The notes under the pieces are model-generated. The model did not search any database, was not told the DNA's origin, and was given only the letters and a program-made list of their open reading frames with translations. Positions 27,079 to 38,100 of a DNA stretch of 64,000 bases are shown here, one piece after another. Source of the stretch: Gammaproteobacteria bacterium (GTDB taxonomy: Bacteria; Pseudomonadota; Gammaproteobacteria; JAIEPX01). A program made the position numbers and the translations under genes. Location: assembly GCA_019748175.1 (NCBI GenBank), contig JAIEPX010000011.1:62001-126000 (forward strand), in the 5' to 3' direction. Position 1 is the first letter of the stretch; each line of letters begins with the position of its first letter.

Positions 27079-29043
27079 ATGCGGAGCGATATAAAAGAAT
27101 TATCTGATCTCGAATTTGATGCGGTAGATAAAATAGCAGATATGTTAGGGTCTGATTGGTCTCCCACAATAACCTTACGGATAGATAATCATAAGCGTCA
27201 ATTTTCAACACCTTCTTTTATGCTTCAAGATGAAAAAGCGGGATTGATTGCCGTCCTTTTTAGGCAAGCAATTGAAGTAAATAACCCACTGCCAATGCAA
27301 TTTTTGATTAATCAAGGAGATATAGTTAATAGTCCGCTCTGTGATATTTCCCGATTAGCAAGAACAATTAATACTCGAACGACATTAGATCAGGACCAGG
27401 ATGGTAATTATCCTTTGCATTTAGCGGCACATTTGGGTCATGAAGAAGCGGTAGAGGTACTTGTAAATAACAGAGCAGAGCTAAACCTTCTCAATAGCCG
27501 TGGTAAAACTCCTGCACATATAGCTTTTCTTGAAAAAAAATTCCCCATACTAGAATATTTGGTTAATGCTGGTGCTGATGTCAATTTTGGAATGCAACAT
27601 AATGGTTGGACATTGCTGCATTTGGCCAGTGAAAAAGGAAATACTAATTTAGTGCGCTTGCTCCTATCAAAAGAAGCAAAAGTAGACCAACTTACAAAAG
27701 GTGGTTGGACTGCCTTACTTGTGGCTTGTAGTAATGGGGCAGAAGGAGCTGTTGAATTATTACTCGCTTCGGGTGCTTCAGTAAAGAATATCACTCCAGA
27801 GAGAGGGGAGACAGCTTTACATCTAGCGGCACGATTGGATAATCCTAGGATCCTAACAATGCTCATTGCTGCCAATGCTGATCCTAATGCGCGTAACGAA
27901 TTTGGGCAAACTCCGTTAATGTGCGCATGTAATCAAGTTCAAACTGGAAATGTTAGGGTTCTCTTAGATAAAGGTGCTGATCCCCGATTAACCACTAATA
28001 GTGGCGACACTGCTGCACATGAATTATTTCAAATAACGAGTGCTGGTGATAAATCTCAGTTAGAAATTTTAAAGCTTTTAGATGGTCATGGATCAGTAAC
28101 ATTATGTGAGCTTAACACGCGGGGAGACACACCGCTTCATAATGCTTGTTTTAGCGAAGGATATCCTGAAAGTGTACAATTTCTAATCGACAAAAATCCT
28201 AAGGGCGTTAATCAACTTAATAAGGAGGGCGATTCACCTCTTTGTGTAACAACAATGTGTGTTCATAGTCAAAGAAATTTACGTGTTGTAGAAGTATTAT
28301 TGGCGAATGGAGCTAAACCTAATCGATATGGTCCTAAAACAGTATCAGCATTATTTAACGTTTGTAGACATGTTAATTGGGATGAGTGTACTGACTACTC
28401 AGCAGTACTTGCAATTGCAAGATTGCTAATTAGTAAAGGTGCTAATATCAATGAAAATATTTTGGGAATTAGGCGTAGTATCACACCGTTAGAAGAAGCC
28501 ATAATCGCTGGAGCGGATGAAATGGTAGAATTACTTCTTGCTAGTGGTGCAACTGTTGATCCAGAAAATCTAACTAAAATTTATTATGCTATTGGTGATA
28601 GTTCGAGATATATCGTTCGAATTTTTGGAATGTTACTAGCAAAGCTTGATAATCTAGAGAATTGTGTTTCACAGATTAATTCTGTCCTCAAATTTTCTGG
28701 GCGTGACCGTAGTTATATGGAAGATCTAATATTAAATAAACAGAAACTGGATAATGCCCGTAGAGAATTTAAATCAAGTCTCGATTTTGCCATTGCCATC
28801 CAGGGTAAAGTACAAAATGGACCGTATGTTGGTCAGCCAACACGTGATCTAAGAGAAATATTACAAATCTACAGTAGAATGGATAAAACTAATTCAGACG
28901 ATTATCGAATGCTAGTAAATCGCTGTGTTGAACTAAAGACAAAAAATCATCCACTGACAGTGGCTGCGATCAATTTAATGCGAGCATGGGAGGCACGTAA
29001 TCAAAGACCTGATTATAAAAATCGTCAAATCTCTCTTCGATAA
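27079..29043 (+). CDS. Ankyrin-repeat protein, candidate effector
   Basis: A 654-residue protein with about ten ankyrin repeats from about residue 110 to 500 (for example GNYPLHLAAHLGHEEAVEVL, GWTLLHLASEKGNTNLVRLL, GETALHLAARLDNPRILTML). The N-terminal 100 residues and the helical C-terminal 150 match nothing I know. There is no signal peptide or membrane segment. GGGGTG precedes the ATG. Stand-alone ankyrin proteins of this kind are often Dot/Icm effectors in Legionella and Coxiella; that role is inferred here. Confidence 0.88.
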   Translation: MRSDIKELSDLEFDAVDKIADMLGSDWSPTITLRIDNHKRQFSTPSFMLQDEKAGLIAVLFRQAIEVNNPLPMQFLINQGDIVNSPLCDISRLARTINTRTTLDQDQDGNYPLHLAAHLGHEEAVEVLVNNRAELNLLNSRGKTPAHIAFLEKKFPILEYLVNAGADVNFGMQHNGWTLLHLASEKGNTNLVRLLLSKEAKVDQLTKGGWTALLVACSNGAEGAVELLLASGASVKNITPERGETALHLAARLDNPRILTMLIAANADPNARNEFGQTPLMCACNQVQTGNVRVLLDKGADPRLTTNSGDTAAHELFQITSAGDKSQLEILKLLDGHGSVTLCELNTRGDTPLHNACFSEGYPESVQFLIDKNPKGVNQLNKEGDSPLCVTTMCVHSQRNLRVVEVLLANGAKPNRYGPKTVSALFNVCRHVNWDECTDYSAVLAIARLLISKGANINENILGIRRSITPLEEAIIAGADEMVELLLASGATVDPENLTKIYYAIGDSSRYIVRIFGMLLAKLDNLENCVSQINSVLKFSGRDRSYMEDLILNKQKLDNARREFKSSLDFAIAIQGKVQNGPYVGQPTRDLREILQIYSRMDKTNSDDYRMLVNRCVELKTKNHPLTVAAINLMRAWEARNQRPDYKNRQISLR

Positions 29044-29299
29044 GGTGATTGAGACGACTATCGAAATCTGATGGATTCACTCCCGAATATGACGCCATTA
29101 GCAGCCGATCAAGGGTTGGGCTGGGAGTGCGAATATGTCGAAGTTACTCTTGGTAAGTACTACTACAGCGTATATGCTAGTTTGAAATAGAGGTAAATAA
29201 GAACAGAGAGGGACTGATTGATCATAGATTAATATGAATCTCTCGAAAGTACTAACAATTAAAGATGCGACTAAAGATGCGACGACATGGTCGAGGATA
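29044..29299. other. Intergenic stretch between ankyrin gene and map
   Basis: About 255 bases. A 39-codon frame at 29071-29190 (ending LGKYYYSVYASLK) has no ribosome site and may be the remnant of a gene. AAAGATGCGAC is repeated in tandem near 29265-29285. Nothing else was seen. Confidence 0.3.
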
Positions 29300-30082
29300 T
29301 TATCGAATAGTTTCTTCTTTTCTTAAAGTCAGAATTTCATTACCAGTTTCAGTGACTAGAATCGTGTGTTCCCATTGAGCGGAGAGCTTGTGGTCTTTAG
29401 TGACGACGGTCCAGCCATCTGGGAGAATTTTGAGGTCGCGTTTGCCGGCGTTGATCATGGGTTCGATGGTGAAAATCATACCAGGTTCGATAATTTCGCC
29501 CGTTCCCGCTTTTCCGTAATGAAGAATTTGCGGGTCATCGTGAATCTTCGTTCCTACTCCATGGCCACAAAATTCCCGAACTACACTGAAACGGTTTTTT
29601 TCGGCGTGGGCTTGAATCGCTGCACCGATATCGCCTAGATGTACACCCGGTTTAACCAATTCAATGCCAAGATAAAGGCATTCTTGAGTGACTGTAACGA
29701 GTCGTTTCGCGAGTATAGAAGGTTCACCTAGAAAAAACATTTTGCTGGTATCGCCGTGATAGCCATCTTTACGAACGATGACATCAATGTTCAAAATATC
29801 GCCTTTTTTGAGTTCTCGAGGGCCAGGAATGCCATGGCAAATGACATGATTGAGTGATGTGCAGACGGATTTTGGAAAACCTTTATATCCCAGCGAAGCA
29901 GGGTAGGCGTCTTGCACATCGACGATATAATCGTGGCAAATTTTATCGAGTGCTTCGGTGGTAATTCCGGGGACGACATGGGGCGTGATCATTTCCAGGA
30001 CTTCTGCAGCTAAGCGACCTGCAATACGCATTTTTTCGATTTCTGCCGGTGAATTAATGTGAATCGTCATATTTAATGCCAT
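29300..30082 (-). CDS. map: Methionine aminopeptidase, type I
   Basis: A 260-residue metalloprotease removing the initiator Met. The five metal ligands appear in order: Asp in NIDVIV, Asp in HGDTS, His in FCGHGVGTKIHDD, Glu in FTIEPM and Glu in QWEHTIL. The start is either ATG 30082 or ATG 30070 (MTIHINSP); neither has a strong ribosome site. It is divergent from rpsB, the usual map/rpsB arrangement. Confidence 0.95.
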   Translation of the reverse strand: MALNMTIHINSPAEIEKMRIAGRLAAEVLEMITPHVVPGITTEALDKICHDYIVDVQDAYPASLGYKGFPKSVCTSLNHVICHGIPGPRELKKGDILNIDVIVRKDGYHGDTSKMFFLGEPSILAKRLVTVTQECLYLGIELVKPGVHLGDIGAAIQAHAEKNRFSVVREFCGHGVGTKIHDDPQILHYGKAGTGEIIEPGMIFTIEPMINAGKRDLKILPDGWTVVTKDHKLSAQWEHTILVTETGNEILTLRKEETIR

Positions 30083-30321
30083 AAATGTTAAAAAAAGCCG
30101 CTAAACACCCAAAGAACGGATCTATCGATTGTTCTTCACTACAAACTATGTTATAAAGCTTCGGCGTTTTACGCAAATACTATTTATAGTGACTCAGAGA
30201 GTTGCTCTAAAAGTAAATACACACATCTTTCGACACGTTCTCTAGGGTGCTGAAGTAGACATTGTCCGCTTTGGTTAGAGAATGGGAGAGGTGGAGGCTT
30301 AACCCTACTAGAGGTATAACT
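30083..30321 (+). promoter_or_regulatory. rpsB leader with candidate promoter
   Basis: A promoter candidate is TTGTTC (30129-30134), 17-base spacer, TATAAA (30152-30157). The resulting leader of about 160 bases is long and GC-richer near the start codon, consistent with the autoregulatory rpsB leaders of gammaproteobacteria, though I could not match a known fold. Confidence 0.4.
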
Positions 30322-31329
30322 ATGTCTACTGTTTCTATGCGAGATCTTCTCGAAGCTGGCGTGCATTTTGGGCACCAAACCCGTTACTGGAACCCCAAAA
30401 TGGCTCAATATATTTTTGGCGCACGTCTGAATGTTCACATCATCGATTTGGAAAAAACACTCCCCATGTTTAAAGAAGCACTGAATTTTGCTTCGAGTGT
30501 TGCATCTAAAAAAGGCAAGATTCTTTTTGTTGGTACTAAAGACGTTGCATCTGGAATTATTCGTGAACATGCATTACGTTCTGGCATGCCATTTGTTGAC
30601 CATCGTTGGTTAGGTGGAATGCTTACCAATTACAAAACTATTCGACAATCAATTCGTCGACTCCGTGATCTCGAAAAATTAATGGAGAGTCCACGTTTTC
30701 AAGGATTTACGAAAAAAGAACGGCTTACATTGACTCGCGAAAAATCAAAACTTGATCAAAGTTTGGGTGGTATCAAAGATATGGGCGGATTGCCTGATGC
30801 TTTATTTATTGTTGATGTGGGCAATGAAAGCATCGCGATTGAAGAAGCTCGTAAATTAAGTATTCCTGTTATTGGTATTGTTGATACCAATAATTCTCCT
30901 GATTTTATCGATTATGTGATTCCAGGAAATGATGATTCTATTCGTTCAATTCAAGTTTATTGCAAACAATTAGCTGATGTCATTATCACTGCGCGTGAAC
31001 GAATTGCAGCTTCAGAACCTAAACAAGCTGAAAAACCAAAACCTGAAGTGAAGAAGAAAGAAGAAGTTGGTACACGTAAAGTAGTGACTAAAAAACGTGA
31101 GGAAGCGCCTGCAGAGAAACCTGTAGTAGCGAGCGAAGCTGATAAGAGCGGAACTGCTGATAAAGAAAAAGCAACTTCTGCTAAAAAACCTGCTGCAAAA
31201 AAAACAGTGATTAAGGATGCTGCTTCAAAAACACCAGCAACTAAAATTACTGATGTTAAAACCAAGGTAAAATCAGTTGACGAAAAACCATCATCAACGG
31301 AAACCGTTGATACCCCGACAGGAGAATAA
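30322..31329 (+). CDS. rpsB: 30S ribosomal protein S2 with Lys/Ala-rich extension
   Basis: Residues 1-240 are ordinary S2 ([51 protein letters not shown] type motifs). About 95 further residues form a low-complexity, Lys/Ala/Thr/Glu-rich tail ([15 protein letters not shown]) not found in the 241-residue E. coli protein. The tail resembles histone-H1-like or nucleic-acid-binding sequences. The start at 30322 has an AGAGG ribosome site; the frame extends upstream to 30262 without support. It begins the rpsB-tsf-pyrH-frr operon. Confidence 0.96.
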   Translation: MSTVSMRDLLEAGVHFGHQTRYWNPKMAQYIFGARLNVHIIDLEKTLPMFKEALNFASSVASKKGKILFVGTKDVASGIIREHALRSGMPFVDHRWLGGMLTNYKTIRQSIRRLRDLEKLMESPRFQGFTKKERLTLTREKSKLDQSLGGIKDMGGLPDALFIVDVGNESIAIEEARKLSIPVIGIVDTNNSPDFIDYVIPGNDDSIRSIQVYCKQLADVIITARERIAASEPKQAEKPKPEVKKKEEVGTRKVVTKKREEAPAEKPVVASEADKSGTADKEKATSAKKPAAKKTVIKDAASKTPATKITDVKTKVKSVDEKPSSTETVDTPTGE

Positions 31330-31331
31330 GT

Positions 31332-32219
31332 ATGAAAATTACAGCTGCTCAAGTGAGCGAATTGCGTGAAAGAACGGGTGCGGGAATGATGGAATGTAAG
31401 AAAGCGCTTGTTGAATCTCAAGGAGATATTGAAGCTGCGATTGAAGCCATGCGAAAAGCAGGTGCTGCAAAGGCCGATAAAAAAGCCGGCCGAATTGCTG
31501 CTGAAGGCGCAATCATTATTAAATTAACCGCCGATCAAAAAAGCGCGATTATCGTTGAGATTAATTGCGAAACAGATTTTGTGGGGCGCGATGAAAACTT
31601 CTTACTATTTGCGAATAATGCTGCTGAACAAGCATTAGCTGCAAAAGAAACCAATATTGAAGCAGTTGGAAATCTACCGATTACAGCTGGTTCAAATGTC
31701 ACAGTTGAACAATCTCGACAAGAACTTGTTGCAAAAATTGGTGAGAATATTCAGATTCGTCGAATTAAAATTTTGTCGTCTGAACATCCGATTATTCAAT
31801 ATCGTCACGGCAATAAAATCGGAGTTGTTGTGAAATTAGATTCCAACAACGAAGAGTTAGGAAAAGATATTGCAATGCATATCGCCGCATCACGTCCGGA
31901 AGCAATTTCACCCGATGAGATTCCTGCGGATATCATTACAAAAGAGCGTGAAATATTTACTGCACAAGCGGCAGATAGTGGAAAACCTCCTGAAATCATT
32001 GCAAAAATGATTGATGGGCGAATTTCAAAATTTGTTAATGAAATAAGTTTATTGGGGCAACCATTCGTTAAAGATCCTTCTCTGTCAGTAGGAAAATTAT
32101 TAGATAACGCGAAATCAAAAGTACTTGCCTTTGAACGATTCGAAGTAGGTGAGGGCATTGAGAAACGTGAAGATAATTTTGCTGAAGAAGTGATGGCCCA
32201 AGTTCAGGGAGCTCAGTAA
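31332..32219 (+). CDS. tsf: Elongation factor Ts
   Basis: A 295-residue nucleotide exchange factor for EF-Tu. The N-terminal UBA-like domain ([19 protein letters not shown]) and the EF-Ts core with [14 protein letters not shown] are present. The ribosome site AGGAG is formed by the end of rpsB. Its stop overlaps the pyrH start by one base (TAATG). Confidence 0.97.
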   Translation: MKITAAQVSELRERTGAGMMECKKALVESQGDIEAAIEAMRKAGAAKADKKAGRIAAEGAIIIKLTADQKSAIIVEINCETDFVGRDENFLLFANNAAEQALAAKETNIEAVGNLPITAGSNVTVEQSRQELVAKIGENIQIRRIKILSSEHPIIQYRHGNKIGVVVKLDSNNEELGKDIAMHIAASRPEAISPDEIPADIITKEREIFTAQAADSGKPPEIIAKMIDGRISKFVNEISLLGQPFVKDPSLSVGKLLDNAKSKVLAFERFEVGEGIEKREDNFAEEVMAQVQGAQ

Positions 32220-32947
32220 TGTCCCAAAAGCCGTTGTATCATAGAGTTTTACTCAAGCTCAGCGGTGAAGCCTTAATGGGCAACAGTAATTTTGGTATTG
32301 ATCCTGCTGTCTTGCATCGATTAGCTCAAGAAATTAAAGAAGTTCTTGCGCTGGGAGTGCAAGTGGGAATTGTAGTTGGTGGTGGTAATTTATTTCGAGG
32401 CGCAGCACTTTCCAAAGCAGGATTAGATCGAATTTCTGGCGATTATATGGGAATGCTAGCAACCATGATGAATGCCATTGCGATGCGAGATGTTTTTGAA
32501 AATAATGAAATTGATACACGTGTTTTCTCAGCCATTCCTATGAGTGGAATGGTCGATCATTATGATCGTCGCAAAGCGATTCATCATTTAAATAGTGGCC
32601 GTGTTGTGATTTTTGCAGCAGGTACTGGTAATCCTATGGTTACAACTGATTCAGCAGCAAGTTTGCGCGGCATCGAAATCGGTGCCGATGTGATTCTTAA
32701 AGCGACGAATGTTGATGGTGTTTATACTGCTGATCCAATGATTGATAAAAGTGCAACATTGTACAAACGCGTTACGTATCGTGAAGTTTTGAATAAAGAA
32801 TTGCGGGTAATGGATTTAGCCGCTTTCTGTCAGTGTCGTGATCATAATATTTCTTTGAGAGTCTTCAATATCGCCGTTCCCGGCAATATCAAGAAAGTGA
32901 TCCTTTCTGAAGACATTGGGACTTTAGTGGAACGAGGAGAGGAATAA
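32219..32947 (+). CDS. pyrH: Uridylate kinase
   Basis: A 242-residue amino-acid-kinase-fold enzyme converting UMP to UDP. It shows [21 protein letters not shown], the [15 protein letters not shown] motif and [11 protein letters not shown]. It is the third gene of the rpsB operon, and frr starts on its last base. Confidence 0.97.
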   Translation: MSQKPLYHRVLLKLSGEALMGNSNFGIDPAVLHRLAQEIKEVLALGVQVGIVVGGGNLFRGAALSKAGLDRISGDYMGMLATMMNAIAMRDVFENNEIDTRVFSAIPMSGMVDHYDRRKAIHHLNSGRVVIFAAGTGNPMVTTDSAASLRGIEIGADVILKATNVDGVYTADPMIDKSATLYKRVTYREVLNKELRVMDLAAFCQCRDHNISLRVFNIAVPGNIKKVILSEDIGTLVERGEE

Positions 32948-33504
32948 TGGTTAATGCCTTAGTGAAAGATACAGAACAGCGTATGCTTAAATGCATCGAT
33001 GCGCTGAAGTTAGAGCTCACTCGTATTCGTACAGGACGTGCAAATACCGGTATTATTGAACATATAAAAATTTCTTATTACGGAAATGATACGCCTTTAA
33101 CACAAGTTGCGAATATTGCGGTTGAAGATGCGCGCACACTCACCGTAACGCCGTGGGAAAAAAACATGGTCCCTACTATAGAAAAAGCTATTTTAAATGC
33201 TGATCTAGGTTTAAATCCAGTTACAGCAGGTTCTGTTATTCGAGTTCCGCTGCCACAATTAACGGAGCAGCGTCGGAAAGAATTAATTAAAATCATTCGC
33301 GATGAAGGCGAAAAATCCAAAGTAGCCGTTCGGAATATTCGGCGTGATTCAAATACTTCAATTAAAGATTCGTTGAAAGCAAAAACCATTTCAGAAGATG
33401 ATGAACGTCGTGCTGAAGCAGAAATCCAAAAAGTAACAGATAAATATATTTCTGAAATTGATAAAGTCATCGGCATTAAAGAAGCTGATTTACTGGAGAT
33501 TTAA
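32947..33504 (+). CDS. frr: Ribosome recycling factor
   Basis: A 185-residue factor (standard length) that splits post-termination ribosomes with EF-G. It has LTRIRTGRANTGI, YYGNDTPLTQVANI and the RRDSNTSIKD stretch. GAGGAGAGG precedes the ATG. Confidence 0.97.
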   Translation: MVNALVKDTEQRMLKCIDALKLELTRIRTGRANTGIIEHIKISYYGNDTPLTQVANIAVEDARTLTVTPWEKNMVPTIEKAILNADLGLNPVTAGSVIRVPLPQLTEQRRKELIKIIRDEGEKSKVAVRNIRRDSNTSIKDSLKAKTISEDDERRAEAEIQKVTDKYISEIDKVIGIKEADLLEI

Positions 33505-34263
33505 GTGGTTTCACACTTAAGGCCTGAAAATCCCATTGGAAAACCAAGACACGTTGCCATTGTGATGGATGGAAATGGTCGTTGGGCGATGCAAAAACAG
33601 TTACCTCGTATTGCCGGGCATGAAGCCGGTGCAAAAGCTGTTAAACGAATTGTCGAGCACTGTCCAAAATTGGGAATCGAAGTCCTCACTTTATTTGCCT
33701 TTAGTCGTGAAAATTGGGGGCGTCCAAGTGAAGAAGTCACTGCATTAATGCGACTATTTCTTCATACTCTACATACTGAAACAGAGTCTCTGCGTGAAAA
33801 AAATATCCAAATTCGGTTTATTGGTGATCGAAAAGCGTTTTCAGTGGAATTGCAAGCCGAAATGCGTCAAGCAGAACGTGTTACTAAAGAAAATGATGGA
33901 TTGGTTTTAGTTATTGCTGCAAATTATAGCGGTCGTTGGGATATTGCGAATGCTGCGATGAGATTATCAAAAGACGTTTTGTCAAACGAGGCGGATATTA
34001 CTGCGATTGATGAAGACAGTTTTACTGCTTATTTATCGATGTCGGATCTTCCAGAACCCGATTTATTAATTCGCACTAGTGGAGAAATCAGGATTAGTAA
34101 TTTCTTATTGTGGCAAATTGCATACGCAGAGCTTTATTTTACTGATATTTTATGGCCGGATTTTGGTCCTGCTGAATTCGAAAAAGCATTGCAAGAATTT
34201 GCATCACGCAAACGCCGTTTTGGATTAACCAACGAGCAACTGAGTCAGACCGAAACATGTTAA
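33505..34263 (+). CDS. uppS: Undecaprenyl diphosphate synthase
   Basis: A 252-residue cis-prenyltransferase making the lipid carrier for cell-wall synthesis. The catalytic region VAIVMDGNGRWAM and the FSRENWGRP motif are present. The usual RTGGE(H/Q)RISNF reads RTSGEIRISNF: Arg, Glu and the second Arg are kept while Gly and the His/Gln differ. It starts with GTG immediately after frr, so dxr is not placed here as it is in E. coli. It overlaps cdsA by seven bases. Confidence 0.95.
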   Translation: MVSHLRPENPIGKPRHVAIVMDGNGRWAMQKQLPRIAGHEAGAKAVKRIVEHCPKLGIEVLTLFAFSRENWGRPSEEVTALMRLFLHTLHTETESLREKNIQIRFIGDRKAFSVELQAEMRQAERVTKENDGLVLVIAANYSGRWDIANAAMRLSKDVLSNEADITAIDEDSFTAYLSMSDLPEPDLLIRTSGEIRISNFLLWQIAYAELYFTDILWPDFGPAEFEKALQEFASRKRRFGLTNEQLSQTETC

Positions 34264-35117
34264 AACGTATGATTACAGCCGCGGTACTATTACCTCTGGT
34301 TATACTCGGAATTTTCGAATTACCCCCCGTCCCTTTTCTTGCGATCAGTGCTGCATTATTTATTATTGCAAGCTGGGAATGGTCAAAATTAGCGGGTTGG
34401 AATGGTTGGTATTCTCGTTTGACGTATGTGCTTGGGTTTATTTTTTTAGAAGGCTTGATACTTCATCCGACTCTTGGTGCTCTGATGACGCTATTCTTTT
34501 ATCATTTTAGCCTGATTTATTGGCCCTTAGTTTTATTGTTAGTATTAACCTACCCCAAAACAGAATCATATTGGGGAAAAAGCCGATTACTTCGTAGTAT
34601 CATGGGTTATCTTTCCATGGCCCCTTGTTTTTATTTGCTCACAAAATTTGGCACAGAACAATTTCCACGTGAAATGCTATTGCTTTGTTTAGTGTTTATT
34701 TGGGGCGCGGATTCAGGTGCGTATTTTGCCGGAAAACGCTGGGGAAAAACCCCATTAATCCCCGATGTGAGCCCTAAAAAAACGATTGAAGGATTAATAG
34801 GCGCATTAGTTACCGGATTTTTTATTGTATTAACCGTATTTATTCTTTCTGAAACAATATTGGTGTGCACACACGGTGCGTGCAAATTATCCTATTTAAA
34901 ATTTGGTACAGCCGAAGAAAGCTTTTTAATTTTGATGGTGATCGCATTATGGACGATTTTAGCGTCTGTATTAGGTGATTTAGCGATCAGTATATTCAAA
35001 CGTAATGCTCACGTTAAAGACACCGGTAACATACTTCCAGGCCATGGCGGAATTCTCGACCGTATCGATAGTATGCTTCCTGCACTGCCAATTTTTGTGC
35101 ATTTCACGTTGTATTGA
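34257..35117 (+). CDS. cdsA: Phosphatidate cytidylyltransferase
   Basis: A 286-residue inner-membrane enzyme making CDP-diacylglycerol. It has seven or eight hydrophobic segments and the family signature near the C-terminus (LGDLAISIFKRNAHVKDTGN, then LPGHGGILDRIDS). In Pseudomonas-type gene order dxr, rseP and bamA follow; here dxr is found only 24 kb later. The next gene converges from the other strand, 21 bases away. Confidence 0.95.
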   Translation: MLKRMITAAVLLPLVILGIFELPPVPFLAISAALFIIASWEWSKLAGWNGWYSRLTYVLGFIFLEGLILHPTLGALMTLFFYHFSLIYWPLVLLLVLTYPKTESYWGKSRLLRSIMGYLSMAPCFYLLTKFGTEQFPREMLLLCLVFIWGADSGAYFAGKRWGKTPLIPDVSPKKTIEGLIGALVTGFFIVLTVFILSETILVCTHGACKLSYLKFGTAEESFLILMVIALWTILASVLGDLAISIFKRNAHVKDTGNILPGHGGILDRIDSMLPALPIFVHFTLY

Positions 35118-35138
35118 TCCACAATCTATTAACACTGT

Positions 35139-38100
35139 TTATCTGGATCCAGCCACTAGACTTGCGTTATCAGCCACGGAGCAATGAATACTATTCTGAA
35201 TATTCAAGCTAGGTTTGTGTGCAAAAAAATCTGTCTTAGTGTAATGCTGTTCTTTGGGTTTTTGTTGAGTTGTGACTTGTTCGCTTGTTTTATCTTGAAC
35301 CACTTCAATGATTTCATCACATAAATAATCGATATCAAGGCAAAATTCTTCTAAATCGCTGTGCGTTAACTTTCCACGATTCAATTTCGTCATAACACCA
35401 TCCATATCTCTCTGATAATCTTCAATGCCCCATATGTATCCATTCCATTCAACCTTGGTTAATTGTGATTTGATAGAATTAAGCTGCTTTTCGGCATTTG
35501 TTAAACGCTGCTGTAATTGATCTATTTTTTCATTGGCCAGCTGTTTATCTGTTATGAGATCGACTGGCTCAGACGGTTCAGACCGAGGCTGAGTAAACCA
35601 TTGGTAGGTAGAAGAACATGCATAATAGAGCACTCTGCCTAATTGAATATTCCAATAAAGATTGTCGAGTGGGCCTGGTGTAATGGTTGGCGTGTAAATC
35701 AGAGTGGAGTGATCACCATCGCAAGCCACAGAAGGTCTTCCATGGTGCTCAATTGGACGGCATGAGCTAGGCTCGTACGAATCACCATAATAATGCGTTT
35801 GTTCATTGTGATGGGTTGATAGGTCAGTGGTTGTTGGTATTTTGGGGAAGACGGTTACCTGATAATCTTTTCCATTACAGGTATTGGTAGGTATCCAATC
35901 ATTTTCGTCTTGGATCCAGGTCGGCTCACAATGATACGGAGATTTTTCAAGTTTCGGTTGTTTTGGGGTAAATATTTCTGGGGGCAGAGCAGAGGGTAAT
36001 TCCGGTTGGAACCAGGAGAATAATGTCGAAATAAAAGGAAAAGGTTGTAGTGTACTCGCTTCAGAGGCTTGAGGTGGTCGTTGAGCAGGTTCAGATGGCT
36101 CAGAAGGATCTTCATCACCCGGTTCGATTATATTTGTATCATCATAATCTACGTAAGATAATAATGAATCATAAAATGTCATTGTTTTAGTTGGTGCAAA
36201 TGAATGCTCAATGGCTGGTGTTAAATTTTTATACAATAAGCTATCAGGTAGGGCTGAAGTAGGTTTGCTAATATAATGTAAAGCACTGACTCGTTGATGC
36301 GGTATTTTCGCCGTTGTTAATTGAGTTACGGGAAATGAACGTTGTGATGCGATGGGCGGAGTCATATCAAGGTTATGATCTAACTTACGCGAAAGTTCCA
36401 CTAAATGTCGAGATACATGGATCTCGGTGATTCGGTCATATAAACATTCATATTGTTCTTTAGTCCACTGATAACGCTGGGCTATTTCAGCTTGTTTAAC
36501 TAAATTCGTGTACTGACCGTTTAATAAACTTAAAAATACTAACATTTCTTGAAGTTGAGGCGATGCTAGTAAAGCTAATCGTTGATGCGCAGATAACGTT
36601 TTGCTGGCTGAGAGGATGCCACTATCCAAACCAATAATCGCATAAATTTCTTGGGGCGCTTGTGTATTTAAGCTCTGAATTTCATGATGAAAGTATTCTC
36701 CTCCGGCTGCAGATAGTGCAACAAATTCAGGTTTTTCTTTGACTTGAACTAATAATAATCGAATGGGCTTTAACGATGGCAATTCATTTCTATTATTCGT
36801 TTGCTTTAGTGGTGAATGATTGATATAACGAAGTCGCAATGGTGGTAATTGTAGATTTTTACAACGTGGAAATGTCAAAAGTTGATATGTGTTTGAATCA
36901 TGATTGAAAATGGCAGTCAATTGATCACTCTCATCATAGACTTCTAAATTAAATTCGAAATAATTTGATTGGTCAAATAATGTTTTGACTAGTTCTTCTT
37001 GCACTGTTTCTTGAGTTTCCTGAATTTCTTCATTTTGTTCTTGAATCACTAGGGTATTTAATTCCGCGCCATGAGGTTGACGCATCAATTCTATCAATTG
37101 TGCAGTATCTTGAATGGTTTCACGAAGGTATACTTGTGTTTCATTTGGTAATTGTGACGGAACAAGACTAAAATATTCACTTGTTTTCTTGACATAGCTT
37201 TGCAAAACAACTTCTGTGGTTGCAAAAACTGATTCTAATTCGTAGCGATGATATGCCGTTAAATCAAAAGATTGTTGTAATCGGTTCTCATAAGTGGCAT
37301 ACAAAACAATTTTGCGATGAATTTTCTCCCAAATAACGTCTTCAATTTGCTGGGATATAAATTGATAAGCTCGCATTACCACTTTTGTAGAGATTTGTTT
37401 AGCTTCGTTATGTATCATCCAATAGAATATTTTTTTTGGGTCAAATGTTTCATAGTTGCGGTGAACTTGGCTATATAATGACTTGAACATCAACCAAATG
37501 ATGGTTTGGGCATCATCCCACAATAATTGTCGCTCTCGCATAACTGCTTGTATAATTTCAGTAACAGTCTGTTCTTTTCCAACGGTTACGCCAGCACGAT
37601 CTTTAAACGGTCGCTTCACATCGAGGCCAGTGGTTTTGATTAAATCAATAAATAAAAATAATAAAAAATCTTCAAGTTTAATACCGTAACGTTGCAGAGC
37701 CTGTTGAATACGCGTCCCTGGAATTTGCATGTTGAGATAATCATGATTAAGCGAACGCAACACCATAGATTGTTCATCAAAATAAGCTGCATTGGCTTTG
37801 GGTTTGTCTGGTTCAGTTTTTTCCAATATCGCTTCTATAACTTGTTGGGCTTTATTATTTGAAAGCAAAGCACCACGATCAATCAATGTTGTCATCGCTT
37901 CATAAAGTTGTGGACACTGCGATTGAAATTGCTCAACGAATTGATTTGGAGTGTGTGTCATATCTAAGAGACAAGAAAATTCATTTTTGGCTTTTAATAA
38001 TGTATCGATCACTTGAGATTCAAATGCTGTATCAAAAAAACAATCCGATGTTTTTAAAAATCCAGGATAAGTTGCCCGTAAACCGGGTGTTGCACTTACC

